From: Orlajensenia leifsoniae
GTDB taxonomy: Bacteria; Actinomycetota; Actinomycetes; Actinomycetales; Microbacteriaceae
Assembly (NCBI RefSeq): GCF_004570845.1
Contig: NZ_SPQZ01000010.1
Location: 1-64,000 of the forward strand
Direction: 5' to 3'
DNA: 64,000 nt
Of this stretch, positions 16,886 through 24,355 are shown piece after piece (positions within the stretch are counted from its first letter, which is position 1; each line of letters starts with the position of its first letter). The translations under genes and the position numbers were made by a program. Below the pieces are notes generated by a model that ran no database searches, was not told where the DNA came from, and saw only the letters and a list, made by a program, of their open reading frames with translations.

Positions 16886-18162
16886 TGCCCGCCGTGCAGA
16901 ACGCCGCCGACGCGGCCCAAGGCGCAACGCTCCTCGGACTCGACCGCATCCCCGAGGCTCAGCCGTGGCTGGAGACCGGGCCGTTCTGGTCGAGCCTCGA
17001 CCGTGCCACCGCCGAACTCGACCCGCCGTTCGGCGTGCTGAGCCTCGACGCCCTGCGGCACAACGCGCACGACATGCTTCGCCGGGCCGGCGGCACGCCC
17101 ATCCGCGTGGCGAGCAAGTCCATCCGGGTGCGCAGCGTCATCGAGGAACTGCTGCAGCTCCCCGGATACAGGGGAGTGCTCGGCTACACGCTCGCCGAGG
17201 CCCTCTGGCTCGCCGAGACCGTCGACGACGTCGTCGTCGGCTACCCCACGGTCGATCGCGCAGCGATCCGTCACCTCGCCACCTCACCCGAGCTGGCCGC
17301 CCGCGTGACGATCATGGTCGATTCGCCGGCACAGCTCGACGTGGTCGACGCCGTGCTTCCCCCGGCACTGCGTGAGAACATCCGCGTCTGCCTCGAACTC
17401 GACGCATCGTGGAACTCCGCAGTGCTCGGGCACATCGGCGTGCTGCGCTCGCCCGTGCACGACGCGGATGCCGCCGCCTCGCTCGCGCAGTACATCGAGG
17501 GCCGCCCCGGCTTCACCCTCGTCGGCATGATGGCCTACGAGGCGCAGATCGCCGGCGTCGGCGACCGGCCCGTCGGCAAGCCTCTCGACGGAGCCGTGAA
17601 GCGCTGGATGCAGTCGCAGTCCATCGAGGAGCTGCACGCCCGACGGGCCGCGGCGGTCGCAGCGGTGCGACGCATCGCCGACCTCGAGTTCGTCAACGGC
17701 GGCGGCACGGGCTCGCTCGAGTCGACGCACGAGGACGGCTCGGTCACCGAGATCGGAGCGGGCAGCGGCATCTTCGGCGGCCACCTGTTCGACAACTACA
17801 GCCGGTTCACGCCGGCGCCGGCGGCGTCGTTCGCGATGTCGATCGTGCGGCGCCCGGCACCGGACACCGCGACGATCCTGGGCGGCGGCTGGATCGCCTC
17901 AGGCCCTCCGGCACCCGATCGCCTGCCGAAGATCGTCTGGCCTGCCGGGCTCTCGCTGGCGCCGCGGGAGTCGGCCGGCGAGGTGCAGACCCCGGTCACC
18001 GGACGCGCAGCCCGTACCCTCCGGCCAGGCGACAGGGTCTGGATGCGGCACACCAAGTCGGGGGAGCTCGCCGAGCACCTGAACGACTACGCCCTCGTCG
18101 ACGGCGACACCGTCGTGGGCACCACCCCCACCTACCGTGGAGAAGGGAAGGCCTTCCTGTGA
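16885..18162 (+). CDS. PLP-dependent amino acid deaminase/aldolase (alanine-racemase fold)
   Basis: The 425-residue protein resembles D-threonine aldolase/D-serine dehydratase-like enzymes with an alanine-racemase N-terminal barrel. PFGVLSLDALRHNAHDMLRR opens the barrel. The PLP lysine is probably in RVASKSIR (near residue 76), as in the family pattern. FVNGGGTGSLE and EIGAGSGIFG form the phosphate-binding and later barrel segments. The C-terminal domain includes DRVWMRHTKSGELAEH, with the His that suits a metal site. Its ATG shares one base with the MFS stop. The following oxidase overlaps by 4 nt. Confidence 0.82.
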   Translation: MPAVQNAADAAQGATLLGLDRIPEAQPWLETGPFWSSLDRATAELDPPFGVLSLDALRHNAHDMLRRAGGTPIRVASKSIRVRSVIEELLQLPGYRGVLGYTLAEALWLAETVDDVVVGYPTVDRAAIRHLATSPELAARVTIMVDSPAQLDVVDAVLPPALRENIRVCLELDASWNSAVLGHIGVLRSPVHDADAAASLAQYIEGRPGFTLVGMMAYEAQIAGVGDRPVGKPLDGAVKRWMQSQSIEELHARRAAAVAAVRRIADLEFVNGGGTGSLESTHEDGSVTEIGAGSGIFGGHLFDNYSRFTPAPAASFAMSIVRRPAPDTATILGGGWIASGPPAPDRLPKIVWPAGLSLAPRESAGEVQTPVTGRAARTLRPGDRVWMRHTKSGELAEHLNDYALVDGDTVVGTTPTYRGEGKAFL

Positions 18163-19523
18163 GTGCGACCGGCGCCGTGTGGCGCAACTGGGCCCGGACG
18201 GAGTCCGTGCGTCCGGCACGGGTCGAGCGACCCGCGACGACGGGAGCCGTGCAGCGCGCGGTCGAGGCTGCGGCGCGGACGGGCATGCGCCTCAAGCCCG
18301 TCGGAGCGGGCCACTCCTTCACCGGCATCGCCGTCGCACCCGGGGTGCAGCTCGACCTCACCGATCTCAGCGGCATCATCGACGTCGATGCCGAGCGACA
18401 GCGTGTGACCTTCGCTGCAGGCACCCGGTTGCACCAGCTGCCGCGGCTGCTCGCGCCCCATGGCCTGGGCATGACGAACATGGGCGACATCGATCGGCAG
18501 TCCATCCTGGGCGCGACATCGACGGGCACGCACGGGACGGGCGGGCGCTTCGGCGGCATCGCCACGCAGATCCGCGCGCTCACCCTCGTGACGGCATCCG
18601 GCGAACTCCTCCGCGTCAGCGAGACGGAGAACCCGGAACTGCTCGGCGCCGCCGCTCTCGGACTCGGCGCCCTGGGCGTCGTCGTCGATGTGACCCTGCA
18701 GCTCGTCCCGGCCTTCGCGCTTCATGCCGTCGAGCGTCCCGAGCCGCTCGAGGGCGTGCTCGAGGACTACCTCGAGCGCAGCGAGTCCGCCGATCACTTC
18801 GAGTTCTACTGGTTCCCGCACACGGCCACCGCCCTCACCAAGACGAACACCCGGCTGCCGGCCGACGCGCCGCTGAAGCCGCTCGGCAGGTTCTCACGCT
18901 TCGTCGACGACGAGCTCGTCGCGAACGGCGCCTACAGGATGCTCTGCGCCCTCGGCACCTCGTTCCCGGGCACAGTGCCCGCCACCGCGCGCCTGGCGGA
19001 GAGGTTCTCGGGCAATCGGGACTTCACGGATGCCGCCCCCTCGGTGTTCGTCACGAATCGCACCGTGCGCTTCCGGGAGATGGAGTACGCCCTGCCGAGG
19101 GAAGCAGTGCCCTCGGCCATGCGCGAGGTCCGACAGCTCATCGACCGCAATGACTGGCGGGTGTCGTTCCCCCTCGAGGTGCGCTCCGCCGCAGCCGACG
19201 ACCTCTGGCTCTCGACGGCATCCGGTCGCGACACGGGCTACATCGCCGTGCACCGCTACTACCGAGAGGACCAGCGCCCCTACTTCAGCGCGGTCGAGGC
19301 GATCATGCGCGCGCACGACGGCCGCCCGCACTGGGGCAAGATGCACGATCTGGAGGCCGCGGAACTCGCGACGATGTATCCGCGTTTCGACGACTTCGTG
19401 GCGCTCCGCGACAGGCTCGATCCCGCAAGGATGTTCGCCAACCCCTATCTCGACCGTGTTCTGGGAGTTGCGCCGGGACGTCCCAGTCCGGGGGGTGCGG
19501 AGTTCGCTCACCACTCGGGCTGA
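18159..19523 (+). CDS. FAD-dependent D-arabinono-1,4-lactone oxidase family protein
   Basis: GTG at 18159 overlaps the previous stop (GTGA) and yields a 454-residue protein. The N-terminal PCMH-type FAD domain shows MRLKPVGAGHSFTGIA and the SILGATSTGTHGTG covalent-FAD-type loop. The C-terminal ALO domain has the ending HWGKMHDLEAAEL...RFDDFVALRDRLDPARMFANPYL, including the HWGK motif used for lactone oxidation. These enzymes oxidise aldonolactones or alditols with oxygen. It is the last gene of the TetR operon, with no terminator seen before 19595. Confidence 0.88.
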   Translation: MSATGAVWRNWARTESVRPARVERPATTGAVQRAVEAAARTGMRLKPVGAGHSFTGIAVAPGVQLDLTDLSGIIDVDAERQRVTFAAGTRLHQLPRLLAPHGLGMTNMGDIDRQSILGATSTGTHGTGGRFGGIATQIRALTLVTASGELLRVSETENPELLGAAALGLGALGVVVDVTLQLVPAFALHAVERPEPLEGVLEDYLERSESADHFEFYWFPHTATALTKTNTRLPADAPLKPLGRFSRFVDDELVANGAYRMLCALGTSFPGTVPATARLAERFSGNRDFTDAAPSVFVTNRTVRFREMEYALPREAVPSAMREVRQLIDRNDWRVSFPLEVRSAAADDLWLSTASGRDTGYIAVHRYYREDQRPYFSAVEAIMRAHDGRPHWGKMHDLEAAELATMYPRFDDFVALRDRLDPARMFANPYLDRVLGVAPGRPSPGGAEFAHHSG

Positions 19524-19594
19524 AACGAGTCGTGACCGGGCTTTCCGTGCAAACTGAGCAGATCTCGATTAACCCCCTCTTCGGGTGATGGGTG

Positions 19595-19609
19595 TGCGCG
19601 CTGCGCGCA
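19595..19609. promoter_or_regulatory. 15-bp palindrome of unknown role
   Basis: TGCGCGC-T-GCGCGCA is a perfect palindrome around a central T. The 1-nt centre rules out a hairpin, so a protein-binding site is more likely. It lies in the gap between the oxidase gene and the secreted Ala-rich protein. Confidence 0.4.
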
Positions 19610-19650
19610 TGGGGGCGTTGACAGTGTTTTCTCCGCGCTGGCACCCTGAG

Positions 19651-19680
19651 GCCACCGGCACCCCCTACAGCGCCGGTGGC
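19651..19680 (+). terminator. hairpin in the 19.5-19.7 kb gap
   Basis: GCCACCGGC pairs with GCCGGTGGC across a 12-nt loop. It could end the upstream operon. TACAGT at 19698-19703 is a possible -10 for the next gene. Confidence 0.5.
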
Positions 19681-19739
19681 ACTGCCTCCCGACTCCCTAC
19701 AGTTGCGTGGCGACCGCGGGTCGCCCGAATGGAGACCTG

Positions 19740-20501
19740 ATGTTCCCGAACCGCTCCGACGACTCATCGACCGAGCGCACCAGAAGCCCGTTGTTCACGG
19801 TCGTGGCGATCCTCCTCGCCACGGCCGTGCTCACGGCCGGCACGACAGCCGCCGCCGCTGCGCAGGCCGCCGAGCGCACCGAGCGCGTGGCCGAGGCCAG
19901 GACCGCCGCGATCGGCGAGGTCTCCCACCGGGTGGGCGTCGGAGCCGGCAGCGTCGATGTCTCGGCCTCCCGCCTGTCGTCGGCGCTCGAGCTGGCGACG
20001 TACGAGCTCGGACTCGCCGACACGGCCCTCTCGATCAGTGCCGGCAAGGCAACGGATGCCACCCGCGCCGCCCTTCAGACGTCGACGGATGCCGCCACCG
20101 AGCTGACGGCCGCGACGACCGACGTCGACGCCGTGCTCGCCGCGGTGTACAGCCTGCGCGAACTCGAGAAGAAGACGACCGGGGAGGTCGCTGCCTGGCA
20201 GAAGGCCGAGGACGCCCGCATCGCCGCAGAGGCCGCGGCTGCCGCCGCTGCCGCGGCTCAGGCGGCCGCCGACGCGGCCGCTGCAGCAGAGGCCGAGGCT
20301 TCGGTGTCGTGGAGCGACGAGTCCTCCTCCGACAGTTGGGCTGAGCCGGCTGCTACCGCGGACCCCGCTGCCGCTGAGCCCGCTGCCAGCACCCCGGCAC
20401 CCGCTGGCGATGCCCCGGCGAACGACGACTGCGGCCCCTGCCCCGGCGCCACCCTGGTGCCCGTCGTCTACGACGGTGTGACCTACTGGGGCTGCCCGTA
20501 G
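19740..20501 (+). CDS. secreted or membrane-anchored Ala-rich coiled-coil protein
   Basis: The family is not recognised. ATG at 19740 is chosen because GGAGA lies 6 nt upstream; the protein is 253 residues. A hydrophobic segment at about 17-40 (LFTVVAILLATAVLTAG) acts as signal peptide or anchor. It is followed by a helical region rich in Ala, Glu and Thr (about 42-150), a nearly pure Ala/Glu stretch (about 160-190), a Pro/Ala spacer, and a C-terminal 25 residues with four Cys (DDCGPCPG...YWGCP). The last part looks like a small disulfide-bonded module. It is probably an envelope protein; no enzymatic motif is visible. Confidence 0.75.
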   Translation: MFPNRSDDSSTERTRSPLFTVVAILLATAVLTAGTTAAAAAQAAERTERVAEARTAAIGEVSHRVGVGAGSVDVSASRLSSALELATYELGLADTALSISAGKATDATRAALQTSTDAATELTAATTDVDAVLAAVYSLRELEKKTTGEVAAWQKAEDARIAAEAAAAAAAAAQAAADAAAAAEAEASVSWSDESSSDSWAEPAATADPAAAEPAASTPAPAGDAPANDDCGPCPGATLVPVVYDGVTYWGCP

Positions 20502-20510
20502 GCACCTGCC

Positions 20511-21245
20511 CTACGGCGTGCGGCGCCGCAGGGTGATCGAGCCCAGCACGATCGCCCCCACGATGAAGGCGCCGAGGATCGCGATCTGACCCCAGATCCA
20601 CGCGGCACTCTCGCTGTCTGCCGCGACGGCGTTGAGGGCGTCGATCGCGTGCGACAGGGGAAGCCAGTCGCTGATGGCCTCGAGCACCGGGGGCAGTTGA
20701 TCGCGGGGCAGGAAGATGCCGCCCAGGAGGATCTGCGGGAACACCAGCACCGGCATGAACTGCACCACCTGGAACTCGGTGCGGGCGAACGCGCTCGCCA
20801 GCAGGCCCAGGGCCGTGCCCAGGATCGCATCGGCCAGCGCGACCGCCAGGAGCAGCCAGATGCTGCCCTCGATCGTGAGCCCGCACACCCAGACGGCGAA
20901 GGTGACCGCGATCGAGGCCTGCGCGACGGCGAGGAGGCTGAAGGCCAGGGTGTACCCGAGGATGAAGTCGCCCCTGCCGAGAGGCATGGCGAGAAGCCGC
21001 TCCAGCGTTCCCGAGCGGCGCTCCCGCAGGGTGGCGATGCTCGTCACCAGGAACATCACGATGAACGGGAACAGGGCGATCATCGCCGGCCCGATCGTCT
21101 GGAAGACGTCGGTGTCGACGAAGATCCAAGCCAACAGGCCGATCAGGAGCGTCGGCACCACCAGCAGCAGGGCGATCGTGCGGGGGTCGTGACGAATCTG
21201 CTGCAGCACGCGTCCTGCCGTGGCGAGGGTGCGCCGCGCGTTCAT
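20511..21245 (-). CDS. ABC-2 type transporter permease
   Basis: ATG at 21245 overlaps the ATPase stop (ATGA), giving 244 residues with six hydrophobic helices. The ABC2 pattern is visible: RHDPRTIALLLVVPTLLIGL at the N-terminus, TLRERRSGTLERLLAMPLGR in the first cytoplasmic loop, and the LPPVLEAISDWLPLSHAIDAL segment before the last helix. It forms an exporter with the upstream ATPase, in the style of daunorubicin or YadH-type systems. The longer upstream reading frame is only the antisense shadow of the ATPase. Confidence 0.92.
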   Translation of the reverse strand: MNARRTLATAGRVLQQIRHDPRTIALLLVVPTLLIGLLAWIFVDTDVFQTIGPAMIALFPFIVMFLVTSIATLRERRSGTLERLLAMPLGRGDFILGYTLAFSLLAVAQASIAVTFAVWVCGLTIEGSIWLLLAVALADAILGTALGLLASAFARTEFQVVQFMPVLVFPQILLGGIFLPRDQLPPVLEAISDWLPLSHAIDALNAVAADSESAAWIWGQIAILGAFIVGAIVLGSITLRRRTP

Positions 21246-22060
21246 CGCTCGCCCACCGACCTGGCGTGCCGCCGGTGCCGGTGCCGGCGCCGCCCCGGCC
21301 CATGGCGGGCAGGGGGAGGAGCGGCATCCGCGTCGACGTCGCCGCGTGAGGCGATGATGGCGAGGAAGGCGCCCTCGACGTCGGAGGCGCCGGTCGCTCC
21401 GAGGAGTGCCTGGGGAGTGTCGTCGGCGAGCATCGCGCCGTCGCGCATGAGGAGCAGGCGGTCGCAGCGGGTGGCCTCGTCCATCACGTGGCTCGAGACG
21501 AGCAGGGTGGTGCCGGCATCCGCCAGCCGGTGGAACAGCTCCCACAGCTGCACCCGCAGCACGGGGTCGAGGCCCACTGTGGGCTCGTCGAGGACGAGCA
21601 GTTCCGGGGCTCCGAGCAGGGCGGCGGCGAGGGAGACGCGGGAGCGCTGGCCTCCCGAGAGCGTCGCGACCACCCTGTCGGCGAAGGGAGTGAGATCGGT
21701 CTCGTCGATCACGCGGGCGATGTCGGAGCGTGGAGCCCCCAGCACCGAGCTGAAGTAGGCGATGTTCTGCGCGACGGTGAGGTCGTCGTAGACGCTCGCC
21801 GACTGGGTCACGTAGCCGACGCGATGACGGAGCGGCACGCTGCCTGCCGGCTCGCCCAGCACGGTGACGGTGCCGGAGGCCACCACCTGCACGCCCACGA
21901 TGGCGCGCATGAGGGTGGTCTTGCCGCTGCCGCTCGGGCCCAGCAGGCCGACGACGCCACCGCGGGCGATGCTCAGGTCGAGGCCGTGCAGGACGTCGGT
22001 GGTTCCCCGTCGAACCTGCAGATTCCGGATGTCGACGGCCGGGGCCGCGCTATTCATCAT
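21242..22060 (-). CDS. ABC transporter ATP-binding protein
   Basis: The 272-residue NBD shows Walker A GPSGSGKTT (about 42-50), the Q-loop QSASVYDDLT, signature LSGGQRSR, Walker B LLVLDEP with the following TVGLDP D-loop, and the switch His in VSSHVMDEA. The C-terminal about 30 residues are unusually basic (Arg/His-rich). It lies 8 nt after the TetR gene and overlaps the permease by 4 nt. A palindrome covering its start suggests local control by the TetR. Two adjacent ATGs (22060 and 22057) are possible starts. Confidence 0.93.
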   Translation of the reverse strand: MMNSAAPAVDIRNLQVRRGTTDVLHGLDLSIARGGVVGLLGPSGSGKTTLMRAIVGVQVVASGTVTVLGEPAGSVPLRHRVGYVTQSASVYDDLTVAQNIAYFSSVLGAPRSDIARVIDETDLTPFADRVVATLSGGQRSRVSLAAALLGAPELLVLDEPTVGLDPVLRVQLWELFHRLADAGTTLLVSSHVMDEATRCDRLLLMRDGAMLADDTPQALLGATGASDVEGAFLAIIASRGDVDADAAPPPARHGPGRRRHRHRRHARSVGER

Positions 22061-22073
22061 GTGATGAATTATT
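22052..22073 (-). promoter_or_regulatory. operator-like palindrome and AT-rich -10 at the ABC operon
   Basis: ATTCATCA-TG-TGATGAAT (22052-22069) is an 8-2-8 inverted repeat that covers the ABC start codon. On the minus strand AATAAT (22073-22068) lies 7 nt before the ATG and could be a -10 for a leaderless transcript. Such AT-richness is exceptional here. It is a plausible TetR operator internal to the tetR-ABC cluster. Confidence 0.5.
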
Positions 22074-22722
22074 CGCCCGCCGACACCGCTCCGTCAAGGG
22101 GATACCCGGTGAGATGCCACTGCACTGCCGGACCGACCCTGGCGACGAGATCGTCGATCGGGGCACTGGCCAGGGGCTCCAGACGCAGCACGTAGCGCGT
22201 GAGCATGATGCCCACGATCTGCGACGCCGCCAGGTTCGCCCGCAGGTCGGCGTCGGGGGCGTCGAGGGCGGCGGCGATGCGCCGGAACACCTCGCGGACG
22301 AGGAAGTCGCGCAGCAGGCTGGTGCCGTCGGATCCGACGACCGAGCGGATGAGGGCTGTCCCGCGAGCCCGCACTCCCGGCTTCTCGAACTCCTCGAGCA
22401 GGAACCTCACGATGTTCACGCCGATGTCCTCGCGAGGCCCGGCCAGCACGGCCTTGATGGCACGATCGGGGCGCAGCGGTGCGGCGATCACCTCGGCGAA
22501 GAGGTCGGCCTTGGCGTCGAAGTAGTGGTGCACGAGGGCGGCGTCGACGCCGGCCCGGCGTGCCACGGCTCGCATCGAGGTGGCGTCGTAGCCGCGGGCG
22601 GCGAACTCCTTCTCGGCCGCCGCGACGATGCGTCCCCGGGAGTCGCCGGCTGCACTCAGCCGAGGGCGTCCGCGACGGCGCGCACCGGCCTCGGCCGGGG
22701 GTTCGGCAGCACTCTCGCTCAC
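22069..22722 (-). CDS. TetR family transcriptional regulator
   Basis: The 217-residue protein opens with a disordered basic stretch (RRRGRPRLSAAGDSRG). A TetR helix-turn-helix follows (about 28-75: IVAAAEKEFAARGYDATSMR, then RAGVDAALVHHYFDAKADLF) and then a TetR_C helical domain. It lies immediately upstream of an ABC exporter, so it most likely senses an exported compound and represses the exporter. GTG at 22722 lies 8 nt after TAGGCT on the minus strand, suggesting a leaderless transcript. Confidence 0.92.
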   Translation of the reverse strand: MSESAAEPPAEAGARRRGRPRLSAAGDSRGRIVAAAEKEFAARGYDATSMRAVARRAGVDAALVHHYFDAKADLFAEVIAAPLRPDRAIKAVLAGPREDIGVNIVRFLLEEFEKPGVRARGTALIRSVVGSDGTSLLRDFLVREVFRRIAAALDAPDADLRANLAASQIVGIMLTRYVLRLEPLASAPIDDLVARVGPAVQWHLTGYPLDGAVSAGE

Positions 22723-22730
22723 GAGTGCAG

Positions 22731-22736
22731 AGCCTA
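22731..22736 (-). promoter_or_regulatory. -10 element of the tetR-ABC operon
   Basis: TAGGCT on the minus strand lies 8 nt before the GTG of the tetR gene. It is part of a divergent promoter region shared with lemA. Confidence 0.45.
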
Positions 22737-22795
22737 CGCCTGCAGTGTTCCTTGGAGTGTGATGGGAACGCGCTGCGAGCCGAGTATGCCCCGTT

Positions 22796-22801
22796 TAGGA
22801 T
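22796..22801 (+). promoter_or_regulatory. -10 element of lemA-htpX
   Basis: TAGGAT fits TANNNT. The ATG at 22848 lies about 46 nt further on and is served by AAGGAG (22834-22839), so this transcript has a normal leader. Confidence 0.45.
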
Positions 22802-22847
22802 GAAGGAGTCGCGTCCTCGCGCCATTCACGCCCAAGGAGTCCTCGCC

Positions 22848-23414
22848 ATGGAATGGCTCATTCCCCTCATCATCGTCGTCGTCCTGATCGCCATCGTCGG
22901 CATCTACCTCTGGGCGACGTACAACTCCCTCGTCACGCTGAACGTGCGGGTGGATGAGGCCTGGAGCGACATCACGGTGCAGCTGAAGAGGCGTGCCGAC
23001 CTGATCCCGAACCTCATCGAGTCGGTGAAGGGCTACGCGGCGCACGAGCGCGGCGTGTTCGAATCGGTCACGCAGGCGCGCGCCGAGACGCTGTCGGCGC
23101 AGGGGCCGGTCGAGGCATCCGTCGCCGAGAACCACATGCAGCAGGCGCTCAAGTCGATCTTCGCCGTGGCCGAGGCGTACCCGCAGCTCCAGGCCAGCCA
23201 GAACTTCCTGCAGCTGCAGGCCGAGCTCGTCGACACCGAAGACAAGATCCAGGCCGCGCGCCGGTTCTACAACGGCGGAGTCCGCGAGCTGAACACCAAG
23301 ATCAAGGTGTTCCCGAACAACGTCTTCGCGAAGCGACTCGGCTTCTCCGAGCGGGACTTCTTCGAGGTCGCGGATGCCGCGGCCATCGCAGAGCCCCCGC
23401 GCGTGCAGTTCTAG
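22848..23414 (+). CDS. lemA: LemA family protein
   Basis: LemA proteins are small membrane proteins of unclear function, often encoded next to HtpX-type proteases. The 188-residue protein has one N-terminal helix (LIPLIIVVVLIAIVGIYLW) followed by the LemA helical bundle: YNSLVTLNVRVDEAWSDI, LKRRADLIPNLIESVKGYA, QLQAELVDTEDKIQAARRFY and the ending FPNNVFAKRLGF. ATG at 22848 has AAGGAG upstream. htpX follows after 22 nt, supporting a joint role in membrane protein quality control. Confidence 0.94.
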   Translation: MEWLIPLIIVVVLIAIVGIYLWATYNSLVTLNVRVDEAWSDITVQLKRRADLIPNLIESVKGYAAHERGVFESVTQARAETLSAQGPVEASVAENHMQQALKSIFAVAEAYPQLQASQNFLQLQAELVDTEDKIQAARRFYNGGVRELNTKIKVFPNNVFAKRLGFSERDFFEVADAAAIAEPPRVQF

Positions 23415-23436
23415 TCGTCAGGAGCCCTGAGGCCCC

Positions 23437-24309
23437 TTGTACAGCGCTATAGCCAAGAACAAGCGCAACACCGTCTTCATCGTCATCCTGTTCATCGCGA
23501 TCATCGCCGGACTCGGACTGCTGGCGGGATACGTCTACAACAGCCCGACGATCGTGGTCGTCACGATCCTCGGATCGATCGCCTACGCGATCTTCCAGTA
23601 CTTCTTCGCGGCCTCGCAGGCCGTCGCCATCTCGGGCGGCGTGCAGATCGAGAAGTCCGACAACCCGCGCCTCTGGCGCATCGTCGAGAACATCGCCATC
23701 TCCCAGGGCCTGCCGATGCCGAAGGTCTACATCGTCAACGACCCGGCCCCGAACGCCTTCGCCACCGGGCGCGACCCGCAGCACGCCGTCGTCGCAGCCA
23801 CCACGGGCCTGCTCGACCTGATGGACGATCCAGAGCTCGAGGGCGTCATGGCCCACGAGATGGGCCACGTGAAGAACTACGACATCCGCGTCAGCATGAT
23901 CGTCTTCGGGCTGGTCGTGGCCGTCGGCTTCATCGCCGACATGTTCCTGCGCATGGCCTTCTTCGGCCGGGGGCGAGACAACAACAACCCGCTCGTGCTG
24001 GTCTTCGGCCTCGTCGCGATGCTGGTCGCACCGCTCGTCGCCGGGCTCGTGCAGGCTGCGGTGTCGCGCCAGCGCGAGTACCTCGCCGACGCCACCGGCG
24101 CGCTCATCACACGCCACCCCGAGGCCCTCGCCAGCGCCCTGGCCAAGCTCGGGGCCTACGGCAGGCCGATGCAGAAGCAGAACAGCTCGATGGCCCACCT
24201 CTGGATCTCGAACCCGCTCACCGGCGGCGGCATCGCCAAGCTGTTCAGCACCCACCCGCCGCTCGAGGAGCGCATCGAGCGCCTGCACACCATCGGCGGC
24301 ACGTTCTAG
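23437..24309 (+). CDS. htpX: M48 family zinc metalloprotease HtpX
   Basis: HtpX is an inner-membrane endoprotease that degrades misfolded membrane proteins. The 290-residue protein has two N-terminal helices, the zinc motif HEMGH (His140, Glu141, His144), two central helices, and the third ligand Glu in QREYLADATGA. FSTHPPLEERI near the C-terminus is typical. The start appears to be TTG at 23437, as the N-terminus of the family (MYSAIAKNKRNT) begins there and GGAG lies upstream. It is co-transcribed with lemA. Confidence 0.93.
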   Translation: MYSAIAKNKRNTVFIVILFIAIIAGLGLLAGYVYNSPTIVVVTILGSIAYAIFQYFFAASQAVAISGGVQIEKSDNPRLWRIVENIAISQGLPMPKVYIVNDPAPNAFATGRDPQHAVVAATTGLLDLMDDPELEGVMAHEMGHVKNYDIRVSMIVFGLVVAVGFIADMFLRMAFFGRGRDNNNPLVLVFGLVAMLVAPLVAGLVQAAVSRQREYLADATGALITRHPEALASALAKLGAYGRPMQKQNSSMAHLWISNPLTGGGIAKLFSTHPPLEERIERLHTIGGTF

Positions 24310-24311
24310 CA

Positions 24312-24337
24312 GCGCCCGCTCGCTGAGAACCGGGCGC
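24312..24337. terminator. convergent hairpin between htpX and the YcaQ-like gene
   Basis: GCGCCCG pairs with CGGGCGC across a 12-nt loop in the 46-nt gap between two convergent stops. It could serve both strands. Confidence 0.5.
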
Positions 24338-24355
24338 AGCCCGCGTTCGAAGCGC

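Noticed and set aside
15572-16927. A 451-codon minus-strand frame antisense to the first MFS gene
   Set aside because: Same antisense artefact; the plus-strand protein has clear MFS motifs and overlaps its neighbours as an operon.
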